From NCBI GenBank assembly GCA_002917075.1, contig NTMA01000009.1:496001-560000 (forward strand): 64,000 nucleotides of DNA, read 5' to 3'. Both the position numbers and the translations under genes were made by a program. Positions 1 to 11,706 of this stretch are shown here, one piece after another (positions within the stretch are counted from its first letter, which is position 1; each line of letters opens with the position of its first letter). The notes beneath the pieces are model-generated. The model worked only from the letters and a program-made list of their open reading frames with translations, searched no databases and was not told the DNA's origin. Source of the stretch: Hawksworthiomyces lignivorus. Taxonomy: Eukaryota > Ascomycota > Sordariomycetes > Ophiostomatales > Ophiostomataceae.

Positions 1-699
1 GTTTCTTGAAGAGCTGTCTTTACCTGACGCTGAAAGTGTCGTTTCTAATGAGCTAACCACTCTTGGGGGTTATGCTTCAATCAGCATTCATACTAACTAT
101 TGAGATACAACTAAGTGTCGTTCCGCTGAAGAGAGCGGCTTTCAAAGGCTGGTTAACTCCGGAGATAGAAATCGTAACTCGGGTGTTATTTTAGACATCG
201 AACAAGCACCGCCGGCAGAATCAAGCTAATGCTGCAAAGTGCGGGAATAGAAGTGCAGTCATTTAGTACCAATGGAAGATAATCATCTTGTCGGCCAGCT
301 GTTCTTACGAGAGGGAGACTCATAACAGTTCGGAACTGACATGGACTTGTTCATCAGCGTGATACACTGCTATAAAGACGGTCGAAAAGACTAGTGTACA
401 ATATAAAGTACAAAGTTTTTCGCGGAAACAATCTGTGACTGTTAAGGCCGCCAATAAAAGTGGCTCGCTCAAAAAGAAAAAAAAGCGCTGTCCAGAAGCA
501 GTGCTTTCTCGCCTTAACTTGTGAAAATAGCGTATGATTATCTGAGAGTGCGACCTATGTCTTATCAACTAACTTTACGTTGACGAGACTTTAGCTCTCT
601 GTGACTGCTTGCCGGAAATCGGCAAAAATCAGTTTTGCAGATTTCCGACAAGCAGTTTATGCCAGAGTCTTGCAGTGAATAAAACCAACTCCTTACTAG
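1..699. other. Intergenic stretch, no gene seen
   Basis: No open frame here has recognisable protein character. The sequence lies beyond the 3' end of the minus-strand regulator that ends at 700, so part of it may be that gene's 3' UTR and terminator. Confidence 0.4.
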
Positions 700-2710
700 T
701 TAGCATTGTAGATGACCATTCTCATCTGCATTTGACAAGACCCCAAGCATTGATGTTAATAGCCTATGTCCTATCTCAAAGCACATAGAATTGTGTATTT
801 CATCCTCCCATATCTGAGTACATGCCTGCAGCGTGCCCAATATTGTTTGCTGATCGGGAGTATTGGACCCAGTGGCAAGAGGTGCATCATGGCGAAGGAG
901 GTGAAGACCTGCTGTTAACATTGCTGAGAAGAAGTCAAGTCTGAAGAGGCGACTGAAAAGGTCTGCGTTGCCGAGGCTTTCTTCTTTATGTTCACAGAGA
1001 TCTCGGTGATGCACCAAGATGGCCAAACTGCATTCCAATGATGACCAATATGAGACTGGATACTGGGTAGGAGCGCAAGGATGTAGAGCATATAAGCGGT
1101 GTAGAACTAAGAGAAGGCGGCGGAAGAAGATGTCAAATGTGATGCGTAAAGCTGGTTTGCCATGTATGTGATCCGAGGCCATAAATTCTCTCAGTCTGTT
1201 GTTGTATTCTAGAACTTCGTCGTAAGATAGCTTGTCTGTGCCGCTATTTACTTTGGCCAGAATGGTACATATCATCGGGTACGCTTCTAGCAGTAGCATC
1301 CATGGATCGGTCGTCTCATAGCTGTGCGAAGTTGACGCATATTCGGTAGCGACATCGTCGACAGATATGAGTGGCGGCCTTCCTGTGATTGTAGCCGTGT
1401 GTATGCAAAAGTATACTATCAAAGCCCATAAAGTTCTTGCAGATTGCCTTTGACGGACAGTCTCGGCCGATCTGTCCCCTAGTTCTGGATTCTTGTTAAG
1501 TCCGATACTGACGGCAAGTCGTACGACAATACCAAGAAATGTCCAGCATGAATCGAACGTCCTGCAAGTTTGGTTGGCAGTTTGCTTCATGAAAACCATG
1601 AGACAGAGTGTCCTTATGTCTGTGAGCTCTGGTTGAACCATGAAAGGTGCCTTGCTCAGGCAGGCCTCGGCAGCCATGCAAAAGTCCACCGTGGGATCTC
1701 GATCTCGCGTGGTAGCAAAACAGCCCAACGCCAAAACCATTAAGAAGCTGGATAGCCAAGATACATTGCTTGACTTTGGGTCATTCCAGAACTGATTAAC
1801 CAGGCTGCAAAATCGAGAAACATCGATGATCGGATAGGTCGGTTGATAGAGAGTTAGATAAGCATCGACGTAAGTCTGACACTTTTCTCGCTGGCCTTGA
1901 AGCAGCTCATAGACTTCGTCGAGGGACATATATTTGGCGGCTCCTGGACTGTTAAACGGAAAATTGCTAGGGAGTACGGAATCGCCAACACCCTTAACAA
2001 CTTTCCTTTTGCGAATTATTTCTGGAATAACATGGCAGACCGCAATATTGGCTTCACCAGCCTGCAATTTAAGCTGCATTTCTCTTAGTTACCGTCATCC
2101 ATCACCTCGGCCCTCAGTGGGATAGATTGCTTACCTGAGATAGTAGCCCTTCCCAATGAGTTATACCGCGGCGCTGTGTGTGCCAGGAAGCGATAATTTG
2201 GTCAGCATCCCCATCTGCTACCACAGACGCTTCGGGTTGTGTAGTCGAAGTAGTCGAAGAAGGGGAGTCGCTGGTGACTCTATGATTGTAGGCACAATAT
2301 CTTCCCCAGCCTGAGAGACGACATCGCGAGCATGGCAGCTCCCTGTCACACTTGACCTTTAGCCGAAAGCATCGAGTGCAAGAGAGGTGGGCTCTCTGTC
2401 TCCGTTTAACAATTCTAGTCCCTTCTCCAGTGCGGGCCGCACTATTCTCCTCTACATAGACGGTACTCTCTTCAAGCAAAATTCTAGGCGGCGGATCTTC
2501 TGCGTTGTATCGTGCAATGCTCTCGCTGGTCGCCCCCGCTACCTGGATAGACGACGGTGTGCCACCTGCAACCCGCGTTGATGGTTCAACCCGAAATGAG
2601 CAGCCCACCTTTGCTTCCCTACATCGCTGGCAGGACGGTTTGGTCTGGTCGCAGCGCAGCTTGAGCTGGCGGCACCGATTGCAGGTCTTAATCCCTCTTC
2701 TGATCGGCAT
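700..2710 (-). CDS. Transcription factor with two tandem Zn2Cys6 clusters
   Basis: Predicted 645-residue nuclear regulator from two exons, 2710-2135 and 2061-700, with a 73-nt GTAAGC..CAG intron; both exons are in phase 0. Two separate zinc binuclear clusters are visible: Cys10, 13, 20, 27, 30, 37, and Cys111, 114, 121, 127, 130, 139. The second has a longer last loop (eight residues rather than six). Exon 2 holds a helical region of the fungal_trans (middle homology) type, including 'RTLWALIVYFCIHTATITG' and a 'GRPPLISVDD' segment. One cluster per protein is the fungal norm, so the pair is unusual and could bind a composite site or have arisen by internal duplication. It borders the decayed DUF6603-like gene, transcribed away from it. 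Target genes cannot be inferred. The family call is firm. Confidence 0.88.
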
Positions 2711-3171
2711 GTGGCTGGCTTCGAACCGGTAGTGTAGTGGCGGCTGCCGTGTTGAACTGTGTCTTTCTTAGACTGAATCGAAATTATGAAAAAGTTGCTG
2801 AAAAGGTATTGAATTATTGAATATCAAGATCGCTGAAATATTTAATTCATCGGTCGTAATCGGTCGTAAGCGGGTGTTAGCCCTTGGAATATGCGACGAC
2901 GAGTCTTTACAATTTCCACAAATAAGCACTAGTCCTAGAGGAGATACAGGTCGTTTGACGCTGCGCTTGGCGTGCATCTACCTCGTGTACGGTATTTTAG
3001 AGTTTAATCGTATTTATTAACCAATCCTGACTATTTACGTCTAATCTAGGTGGAATCCTCTGGGGCAGAAACCACCGCCTAATTAAGTGAAGATATTATT
3101 ATACATAATGAGACAGTCTGGGTAGTAGTAGTAGTAGTAATAGTAGTGGTTAAACAAAGGAGATTACAGTA
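2711..3171. other. Intergenic region between divergent genes
   Basis: Contains the 5' flank of the tandem-cluster regulator and the region upstream of the decayed DUF6603-like gene. No ATG in frame with that gene is present between the stop at 3151 and the first recognisable coding sequence, and no convincing TATA element was seen. Confidence 0.4.
3122..3148. repeat. GTA trinucleotide microsatellite
   Basis: An interrupted run of GTA/TAG triplets directly upstream of the decayed DUF6603-like gene. It has no coding role that I can see. Confidence 0.7.
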
Positions 3172-6100
3172 GTGGTGAGTAGGGCTACGCCTGTGGCGTA
3201 TCCTCCTCGAGTTGGCCTGCCAAGTTATGCGCTGGTATGCACCGCTCCGTTTGAGCCACCGCAGAATCTGAACGCGCTGAAGCTGACGCTTGGCAATCCC
3301 TGCGAGTCCACGTTCACGTTGGATGACATGCAGCTCACCCTATCTCTCTCTGGCGGCTCCCTCGTTTTCAGCGCGACCGCAGTCCCAGGCGCCTTCCCAA
3401 AGACAATCCCCCCCACAAGACTGTGATCGTGGACTCCAGCACCGTCATCCTCGGCCTGGTCCCGGCCAAGACCTCGCTGTCCACCACGACTCGGAAGCTG
3501 CTGGCGTATCTAGGCATCACCCGAAACCTCCCGTTCGTGCTGGAACTCACACTTGACTGTAGCAAGTCCTGCTGCCAGCGCAGCGCTATCTGGTTTTCCC
3601 CATGCAGCAGCTATGAGACGACATTCCGCTCCGTCTGGACGGCGGGCACGGGCAGCAAACTGGATAGCCTCAACGATTTCCTCTGTAAATTCGGTCTCGG
3701 CATCCAAGTTATGGCCGCAGAGGTCATCGCCGTGAAGAAAGTAATGTGGTATGGCTCTGAGCCGCAGTATCAGGGCTCGAGCCTGACAGTCGGCCTGACC
3801 GTGTCCATCAACGGCACCGATCTCTCCGGCTATATGGTGCTGAACTCGTTCAGCACTAGCCTGCAGGTCATATGTGACAGCGGGCCTTCCGTCACTGACC
3901 TTGTGAACTGGGTCCTGAACCCGTTTAAGAAAATGACACCGGCCGGCGGTGCTGTCCTGCCGTGCGGCCATGATGTTGAGAACTGGGTCAAGCAGATCGG
4001 CAAGAACATCAAGCCCTGCCGGCTGGCTGTCACGCTGGACGGCTTGAACAAGAATGCGCTGACGCACTGTGAGGTCACCTTCGATGTCGACATGACCGTC
4101 GGGCAGTCGTCGGACGCGAAGGGGACTGTCGCGTCGCTCTTTTCTTTCGCGTGGAGCGCCGGGTATGGCATGTCGCTGAGCGGCAACTTTATGCCAAGTA
4201 CGCCAGTTTCCGTCCTCCTTTTTTTGTCGTCAACATTTCTCAGCTTTCCTTTCCAGTCCGTATACTTCCAAAGCAGCAGAGGATCCGGAAACTCTCCCCT
4301 TCGATCCGGTCATCTTCCCTTCGTATGAGGACTACCTCTTTCTTCAGCCCGATGCCCACGACGCCGTCGAATCCATTGCTCTCCAGTACCTGATTCCGAA
4401 ACTGGACATCGTCGACAACCCCAGCACCATTGAGGTCGCCATCACTGCGGCCTCCTTCAGGCTCTCCGAGACCGAGGTCAATTTCTCTGCCATTCTCTCC
4501 ACTGACGACTCTGCTCTTGCAGCGAGCGATGGACCCGCCGTTCCGCATCTCCGCCTTGGCCTGCTGCGCTTGGCCGCCACGTAGTCCGAGGGGGCCGGAA
4601 CGGTCCTGAGCTGCGACCTGCAGATCACCCTGTCTGGAGAGGCGACGACAGCTCGCTGCAGTCTATGCTGATCGGCTCCCTGATCTACACCAACACGGAA
4701 GCGTCCCGGCGCCGGCTCGCTCGTAACAGGCTGCGCCTCGAAGCCGACAGCACCAGCTCGTGGCTAGTCAGTGCGCACATCCAAGATCTGAACGTGGGGA
4801 CGCTGTACGAGCTCTTCGACGGCGACTCGTAGGACGATGTTGTCAGCCTCATTGGTCACATTAATATCGCGAGCTTGGATCTGGTGCACCATTACTCCGG
4901 GGGCAATGGGACCGGCTTCGTCTTCTCTGGAGTCCTGCTGATCGACGTCTTCGAGTTGGAATTGAAGTACGAATATCCTGCAAGCAAGCAGTGGCAGTTC
5001 CACGCCCATCTATCCATCCAAAGCCCGCAGCCCGACGAGACCATGACGCTAGGTCAGCTCGTTACGCATCTTCAGAGCGGGGACTCGGCGGTGTCGCTCC
5101 CCGACTTCGTCGGCAACATCGTCTTAAGCGGCGACAACGTTGACCTAGACATTCTCGTGCGGAACACAGCTCTGGCCTCCAACCCGACTGTCTTCGTCGT
5201 CATCGACCTGAAAATCGACGCGTTCCAAGTCCTGTTCGTGCAGTTCCAGGAAAAGGGAGACCCCAACCCGAAGCGGCTCTTCCGAGCTGCCGTCACCGGC
5301 ATCCCAGAGGTCAGCGGAGTGCCTATCATCGATAATATCAAGCAACCGTTCGACGAGATGTACTTTCTCTACGCGAGCGTCGGGGCCGGATCCGCCATCC
5401 AGGGAATATCCAAGGCTGAGCTCGGCATCATCACGGATCTGCTGCCCGCCGATGCTGCCCCGCTGGTGATCAAGCCAATGAGTGCGACCCCAAAGGACAC
5501 AGATATCCTGATCACGCCGGGGTCGCATTTCGTGATCGGCATGACGGTCAACAATATACCAACCGCCATCCTCGACTATGCTTTCGATACGAAAAAGCTA
5601 GGCGGAGACGTAGCAACAAACTCATCAGCAGCTGACGAACCTACGGATAACGGCTCTGGCAAGGCAGCGCGGAAGAAAACGCTCGGCCCGCTCACCCTCG
5701 ACAGCATCGGCCTGTCCTACCAAGACGGCAGCCTCGGCATCCTGCTCGACGCGACCTTCAAGCTTGGCCCGATCACGCTGAGCCTCGTCGGCTTCAGGCT
5801 GGCCGTGCCGCTAACGGGCGGCAACGTGATCAACAGAATCCTCACGCCCGTAGTCTCCATCAACGGGCTGGTCCTCTCATTCAACCAGCGTCAAGCTAGG
5901 CGTCTATGCGGACGCCGTGACCACATTCCCGAACAAGGCGTCGGGCCAGAATTTCGTGTAGGTCGAGCTGGGCATCGCGGGCACCGTCGACTTCGCGGCC
6001 GGCTCCATGCTCGTCCAGGCCAAGCTAGCGCCGTCGTCCTACATCCTGGACCCATCGTGCCACCTGACCGGCGGCTTCGGGCTCGGCTACTGGTTCGGCA

Positions 6101-7560
6101 GCAGCGCGCACGCCGGCGACTTCGTCTTCACGCTCGGCGGCTACCATCCGGCGTACGGGCCGCCCCCCCACTACCCCGTGCCGGACCGCCTGGGCATCTC
6201 GTGGTCGCTCGACAGCTGCCTCAGCATCACGGGCGCGTCGTACGCCGCCGTCACTCCCAAGGCCGTCATGGCGGGGGGCATGCTTCTGGCGGCGCTGAGC
6301 CTCGGGCCGCTGTCGGCCTCGTTCAGCGCCTGGGCCGATTTCCTGCTCAACTCGGAGCCCTTCTACTTTGAGGGCGACGGCGGCATCTCCGTGCACGTCG
6401 AGTTCACGCTCGACCTGTGGATCGTCACGATCCATATCGACGTCGAGATCGGCGCCAACCTGCACATCCAGGGCCCGGGCACGGCGGGGACCGTGCACGT
6501 CGACTTCTGGGTGTTCGGCTTCGACATCGACTTCGGCTCAAGCGGGGACAAGCCGAAGAGTCCTATGCTGCTCAGCGACTTTTACACGCACATCCTGCTG
6601 CAGAAACCGAGTGGCTCTGGCCCTCAGGGCACGAACCAGCACACCGTGACGTGCACCGGCGGCCTGGTGCCCGACTCCCGCGGCCAGGCGCAGACCTACC
6701 CGGCAGCGCTCTGGAAGGTTCGCGGCGGTGTGTTTGCCCTCGCCGTGAAGAGCGTGTTTCCGTTCACGTCGGCCGCCATCAACGGGGGCGATCCGGCCCC
6801 TGCCCCCGGGGACATCGTCAACCCCGTGTTCTCGAAGCCGATGCGGAGGACCGCAAGCGAGCCGCTGGATTCGACGGTGGAGGTCTGTGTGTTTCAGCAG
6901 AGCACAAAGGAGCACATTACCGGCTTCCGGGCGACAAAGATGGATGCTCAACTGCCCACGGCCATCTGGGGAGAATGTAAGTGAGTCGCTGTGCTTCTCT
7001 GGCCCCTCTCCAAAAAAAAATAAAATAAAAAAAAACCAAAGAAGAAAAAGGCGAATTTAAAGTTGGTCCACAAGACACTTGCTAACAAGCCCCCAGACAC
7101 GAAAGACACCGACCCCATCTTCTCAGGCAACCAGATCAGCTCTCTCCTCGACGGCAACAATCCAACGACGGCGCTCATGAACGGGGTGACTATCTTAGGC
7201 CCGAAGGCCACCCCCTCGAAGGACCCCATCAAAGCCTTCAACGTGCTGGTCAGCAACCAGGAAAACGTCAACGCCGGCACCACGTACAACCAGTACAATG
7301 TGCCGCACTGCGATGGGCCATGGGAACCAAAGAATGCCATCGATCCCAAGTTGCAATATCCGCTTGTGGCCAGCACATGGACCCAGCCGGCGTTGGGTGA
7401 CGGTGTCGCGCAGAAGGCGGTGGACATGTGGGCGACTCTATGGGCGGGGGCTTGGGAAACAGCACCTGTGATGGTGGGGAGCCCGCCTAAGGGCCTACTC
7501 GCGGATAATGCTGCTGTGTTTGACTTGGATTACCTCGAGCCGCCCCTGGTCAGTATTTAG
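3172..7560 (+). pseudogene. Decayed DUF6603-like large protein gene
   Basis: Coding-quality sequence for a protein of about 1,400 residues runs through this stretch but changes frame repeatedly. It has no in-frame ATG at its start. It is interrupted by a frameshift in the C7 run at 3408-3414, TAG at 4582-4584, a missing base near 4640, TAG at 4830-4832, an extra base at 5885-5886 and TAG at 5959-5961. One intron is clear (4198-4243, phase 1). Another probably begins at 6977, but its phase does not match the last exon starting near 7063. Long glycine- and beta-rich segments with '[10 protein letters not shown]'-like ends (e.g. '[13 protein letters not shown]') resemble the DUF6603 family of bacteria and fungi; this is recalled, not searched. 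Function of that family is unknown to me. GC-rich codon use matches nearby live genes, so the decay looks recent. Assembly error could explain the indels but less easily the stops. Confidence 0.6.
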
Positions 7561-8706
7561 GAATGCTACAGACTTCAAGGTTGCTGGTTTGTTGCTGTAT
7601 ATGTCCCGGTGTTACATTCGTTCAATTGCTCCCAAGCTCTAGTGACACGGGGATTTGACCTTCGCCCCCCACCCCTCAAGCTCTCTCTTCTTTCTTTTTC
7701 TTTTGATTACACGTAACGGCAGATTCTCCCTCGGTCACGCGATATCTATTGTGGCCCTGAATTCTTGTGTTTATTTCCTACCCTCCTTCCCAAGGGAGCA
7801 GTTTCATCGGGGTGAACAACGCCTCAACGCCTTCCCTAGATAATGAGTGTGCGAATAAATCAGGGTTGGTAAGATTTATGTTTCCTGTGATATGAGTCTA
7901 CCTTTTTGACCAAAGGTAGATTCGTCTCATCTTATTGTTGTGTTTTCTTGACCATCTGCTAGACCTCTGTGGTCTGACGCAGGATTACATTCTTGGTGGT
8001 GCTAGATGAAGTATATCTTCCAAAAATTGGCCCTCGTGTGCATCCAACAACGTCCAGTTTCTACATGCTGCTACGGCAGGTAATTGTTTTATCTGCCGTG
8101 AAGTAGAGGCCGGCCCCTCAGCTGACGTCCAGAGCGACGTCGGCCTGGCAGCTACATGCTCTCTGGTCAAAACCTAGAGACAAAGCCAGCAAAATTGCCG
8201 CTTTTTGGTTTCTCTCTATCACTGCCTCCATTCTCAGTTGCTTCAGGATCATCGTAAAAATTGACAATATTAAGAATATACCAATATCTGATCGAAATCA
8301 GAAAAGCTCTCAAACTCATAAAACATGCTATGAAGGGTCAAAATGTCATTGAAGCTGCGATTTCCTGCACTGGTCGGTAATTCCATCCTGGTACCTTGAA
8401 CGGAGTAAGCGATGTCAGCTTACGCTGAGCAATCTATCCGAGCACATTAAGGAGTATGTGAGAATGGGGGGGCTTAATAATGTCTCCGAAATACAGGCCC
8501 AAGGTATTTTTAAGCCTTATATTGCGTGATAATATAAGACGTCGGAGACAGGGAGCAGTACCGCAAGGGAGCAGTTCCGGAAGGGAGGCGATTTGTCGCG
8601 AAAAAGTATAAAAGAGCCACGCCAAGCGTCAAGCTAGCTACTTTTTGTAAATAAGGTGGATCAACATCATCCCAGGCAATATACGTTCGTTGTGGATGTT
8701 GACAAG
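7561..8706. other. Intergenic region
   Basis: No gene recognised. The last 150 bases are the promoter of the reductase gene that starts at 8707. Confidence 0.4.
8607..8613 (+). promoter_or_regulatory. TATA-like element of the reductase gene
   Basis: TATAAAA lies 94 bases before the ATG at 8707, a sensible distance for a core promoter with a short 5' UTR. Confidence 0.45.
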
Positions 8707-9974
8707 ATGACTCCGACTCTTGCACTCCCCAAAGGCTCCCTAGTTCTTGTAACTGGAGCCAACGGCTATATCGGGTCCCATATTGCAGATACGCTCCTCA
8801 CGTCTGGGTATCGAGTCAGGGGCACGGTACGAGATTCGAAGCCATGGCTTGACGAGTTCTTTGAAAACAAGTACGGAACCGACAAGTACCAGAGCGTTAC
8901 CGTCCCTGTTGTTGAAACTGCCAATGCTTTCGACTCTGCCATGGATGGCGTATCTGGCGTCGTGCACGTGGTGAGCTTCTTGGAGAATATACTTTGTTCA
9001 AAAGAATAGCACTAACGCTCATCGGAAAGGCGAGCGATGTCAGTTTCAGTTCGAATCCTGACGTCGTTGTTACGAACGTCCGAAAGGCCACTCTCAATAT
9101 TCTCGCTACGGCCACCAAGTACAAGACTGTCAAGCGCTTTGTGCTGACGTCATCTTCTTCTGCTGCCCTCATCCCAAAGACAAATGTCAAAGGAGTGACC
9201 ATCAACAAAGGTTTATATCCTATCCTCGAGATCCTGAAGTATTCTTCTCTGACTTGGCGCAGATACCTGGAATGACGACGCCGTTGCTGCGGCGTGGGAT
9301 CCATCGACTCCCGATAATGTAAAGCCGCTTTTTGTCTACGCTGCATCCAAGACTGAAGGCGAGCGCGTTGCCTGGAAATGGGTGAAAGAAGAAAAGCCAG
9401 GCTTCATCTTTAACGCAGTCTTGCCCGACATAAATGTATGTGATGAAGCATAGACTCTAATGCAATTAGCACTTATACACTGACTACGCATTTAAGTTTG
9501 GGAAAGTCCTCTTTCCTGCCAACCAGTCTGCGTCAACGATGGGATTTGTTCGCTCTTTTTTTAAGGGAGACTATTCTGGAATGACTGTATTCCCACCTCG
9601 TAAGACAAAAAAAAGAAAGAAAAGAAAAAGAAAAACGTATGGCTGGTATACAGTTTTGCTAATGTCTCTCAGAATACTTTGTTGACGTAGTAGACTGTGC
9701 AAAACTGCACGCCGTGGCGCTGCTTGATGCGTCGGTGGAAAATGAACGCATCTTCGCATATGCCCGCGAGTTCAACTGGACAGATATCATTACAATCCTT
9801 CGGAAATTGCGCCCCAATACGGAATTTGTTGATCCTCCCAAGGACGAAGGCCGAGACTACACCGTCGTTGACGGACAGCAGAGAGCAGAAAAACTTCTGC
9901 AGTCGTTCTTCGGCCAAAACAGATGGACTAGTTTAGAAGAGAGTATTGAGGCCGGGATTGCCGACATTGCGTAA
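8707..9974 (+). CDS. NAD(P)-dependent aldehyde/ketone reductase (extended SDR, Gre2/DFR-like)
   Basis: Five exons, 8707-8970, 9030-9210, 9263-9435, 9497-9599 and 9673-9974, join in phase to a 340-residue cytosolic oxidoreductase. It has the Rossmann motif TGANGYIG at residues 16-23, the 'HVASDVSF' strand typical of the dihydroflavonol reductase/Gre2 group after the first junction, the 'TSSSSAAL' segment holding the catalytic serine, and Y174-A-A-S-K178 as the YxxxK pair. Length matches the family. An upstream GTG in the same frame is rejected because eukaryotes start at ATG. Members reduce aldehydes, alpha-keto compounds or methylglyoxal; the substrate cannot be read from sequence. No partner genes adjoin it. 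All introns are GT-AG (52-73 nt), and the second has the less common GTTTAT donor. Confidence 0.88.
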
Positions 9975-11706
9975 AGTTTAGGGGGTCAATGTATAGCCAC
10001 TGTGAATCATTTCATGAAAGTGCTCTGCTAATAAAGGAGCATTTCGTAACTGTTAAATCAAAGGTGCTCAATATGTGAAACTCAACTACGTGTACTTGCT
10101 TTTGCACGACTGTAGCACTAAGGCGAATGGACGAGCCAGTTAACCAAGGAAGAACAGACATAATATCTGTGATCTCTGAATAGAGTTTATTAAATCGTTC
10201 AGTAAGAGTGTTCACAGCTTAAAGGTAGAAGGAGTTGTCCAATTACAGTAGCTGCTATAAAAGTCTTAACCCCCGTTAACAACCGATGACACATATTGGA
10301 TAGTTTATGGTAACCATCTTTCGCAATGCATATACCTTGTCTCAAGATTTTACAGTTTGACATTACGGTGTACTAAAAGAATTAGACCGACAATGAAATA
10401 TAAATAGTCATGGATACTTGCCGCGGACTTGCTGCAAAATATATTACAAGTTTTAAGCTAAGAAACATTTGCGTTGATACAAAATGTCGTTCAAGATTTA
10501 CCTTTCGCCTATGTTAATCGCGATACTCGGTCTCATCCTACGATACTTTGCTCATGAGTCTATACCGCTTCCAATAGTCGGGCACAGCTTGAATGGCGAC
10601 TGGATAGTCCCTCCACATTGTATCCTATTTTCTATCGCCTTAGCCTTGAATTTCCTACATCTGGAGTATGGTTTCTAAATTTCGGGGTGAGCGATGACAA
10701 AATTTGCTTCTTTTACTGTGTAATTTTGAACTGAACAGAACCTGAACAGGTGTCTGGAAACGGCAATCCACATCTCAAACAGCGGCTATTGAATTGACAT
10801 CAGTACTGTTGGCTTATCAGAGCATGGACAGTGCAGCCAACTAACCTGAATTCATCCCTAGTGGCGGTCGTTGAAGCTATGGTTAGAATTAGATTGGTAA
10901 AGATGAATGTGATACGGACTGCAACAAGATTATAACGATAAGTTATGATTTTCTGTAATTGGCAACAATTTAGAGACATTTAGCAGGATAGATAAGCTAA
11001 TTTTGTCGCGCCCTTTGATGCTGCACGAGACTGGAAGCTGAAAAGGTGGTTTTGTGGATTGCACAGAATCAGCTTTACACTTCTTTACATTCTTGAAAAT
11101 TTAGAGTACGTGATCTATTAACAGATAGGCAGTTAAATAAGGAAAAATGCGCACAACTATTGTTTTAAATATTCCACTCGGTTAGTCGAAGACAGTTGTC
11201 ACGGCCTTTCTGTTACGAAATAAATTATATTTGTGAAGATAATTGGAGTGCCCGTACTTCGATAGAGTAGCCAGCAGAGGGACGGGGTGTAGGAGGGATT
11301 GGATGATACATAATTTGTTGAATGAAGCTACCGAAAGAGAAGAAAGCTACCTGCGTATAAAGTAGGTAGCAAGTGGGTTCCGGCACTAGTGAGGAGCAGC
11401 TTTCAACTTCTGGCCAATGGTGGCCCGCTTTTGGTTAGCGTCGGCCGAGTCTAAGGCCCGTCTACAGCCGACAGCTTGCGACTTACACGTAGCATTGCTT
11501 CGTCAGAGGTTTTAGGTCTGTGGATGGACGTCGACGAGACAATGACAAGACGAAAATAACTAAAACAATGGCACTTCCTCATTGTCATGGATCTATTAGA
11601 TTAATATATTTAAGTTTAAGAACGACTGCAATCTACTCGAGACTTCGATTATAATTTAGCAAATTAAGGTTTCTTACAGAACAATAAAACATATTAGTGT
11701 ATTAAC
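9975..11706. other. Long intergenic region, AT-rich
   Basis: About 1.7 kb without a supported gene. A 64-codon ATG frame at 10484-10678 encodes a hydrophobic peptide but has no recognisable family, and I do not call it. The last few hundred bases should hold the multicopper oxidase promoter. Confidence 0.4.

Noticed and set aside
6025..6498. Long minus-strand frame inside the DUF6603-like locus
   Set aside because: Arginine/alanine-rich translation is the shadow of GC-rich plus-strand coding sequence.
10484..10678. 64-codon hydrophobic ATG frame
   Set aside because: No recognisable family, no supporting splice continuation and it sits in long AT-rich non-coding sequence.
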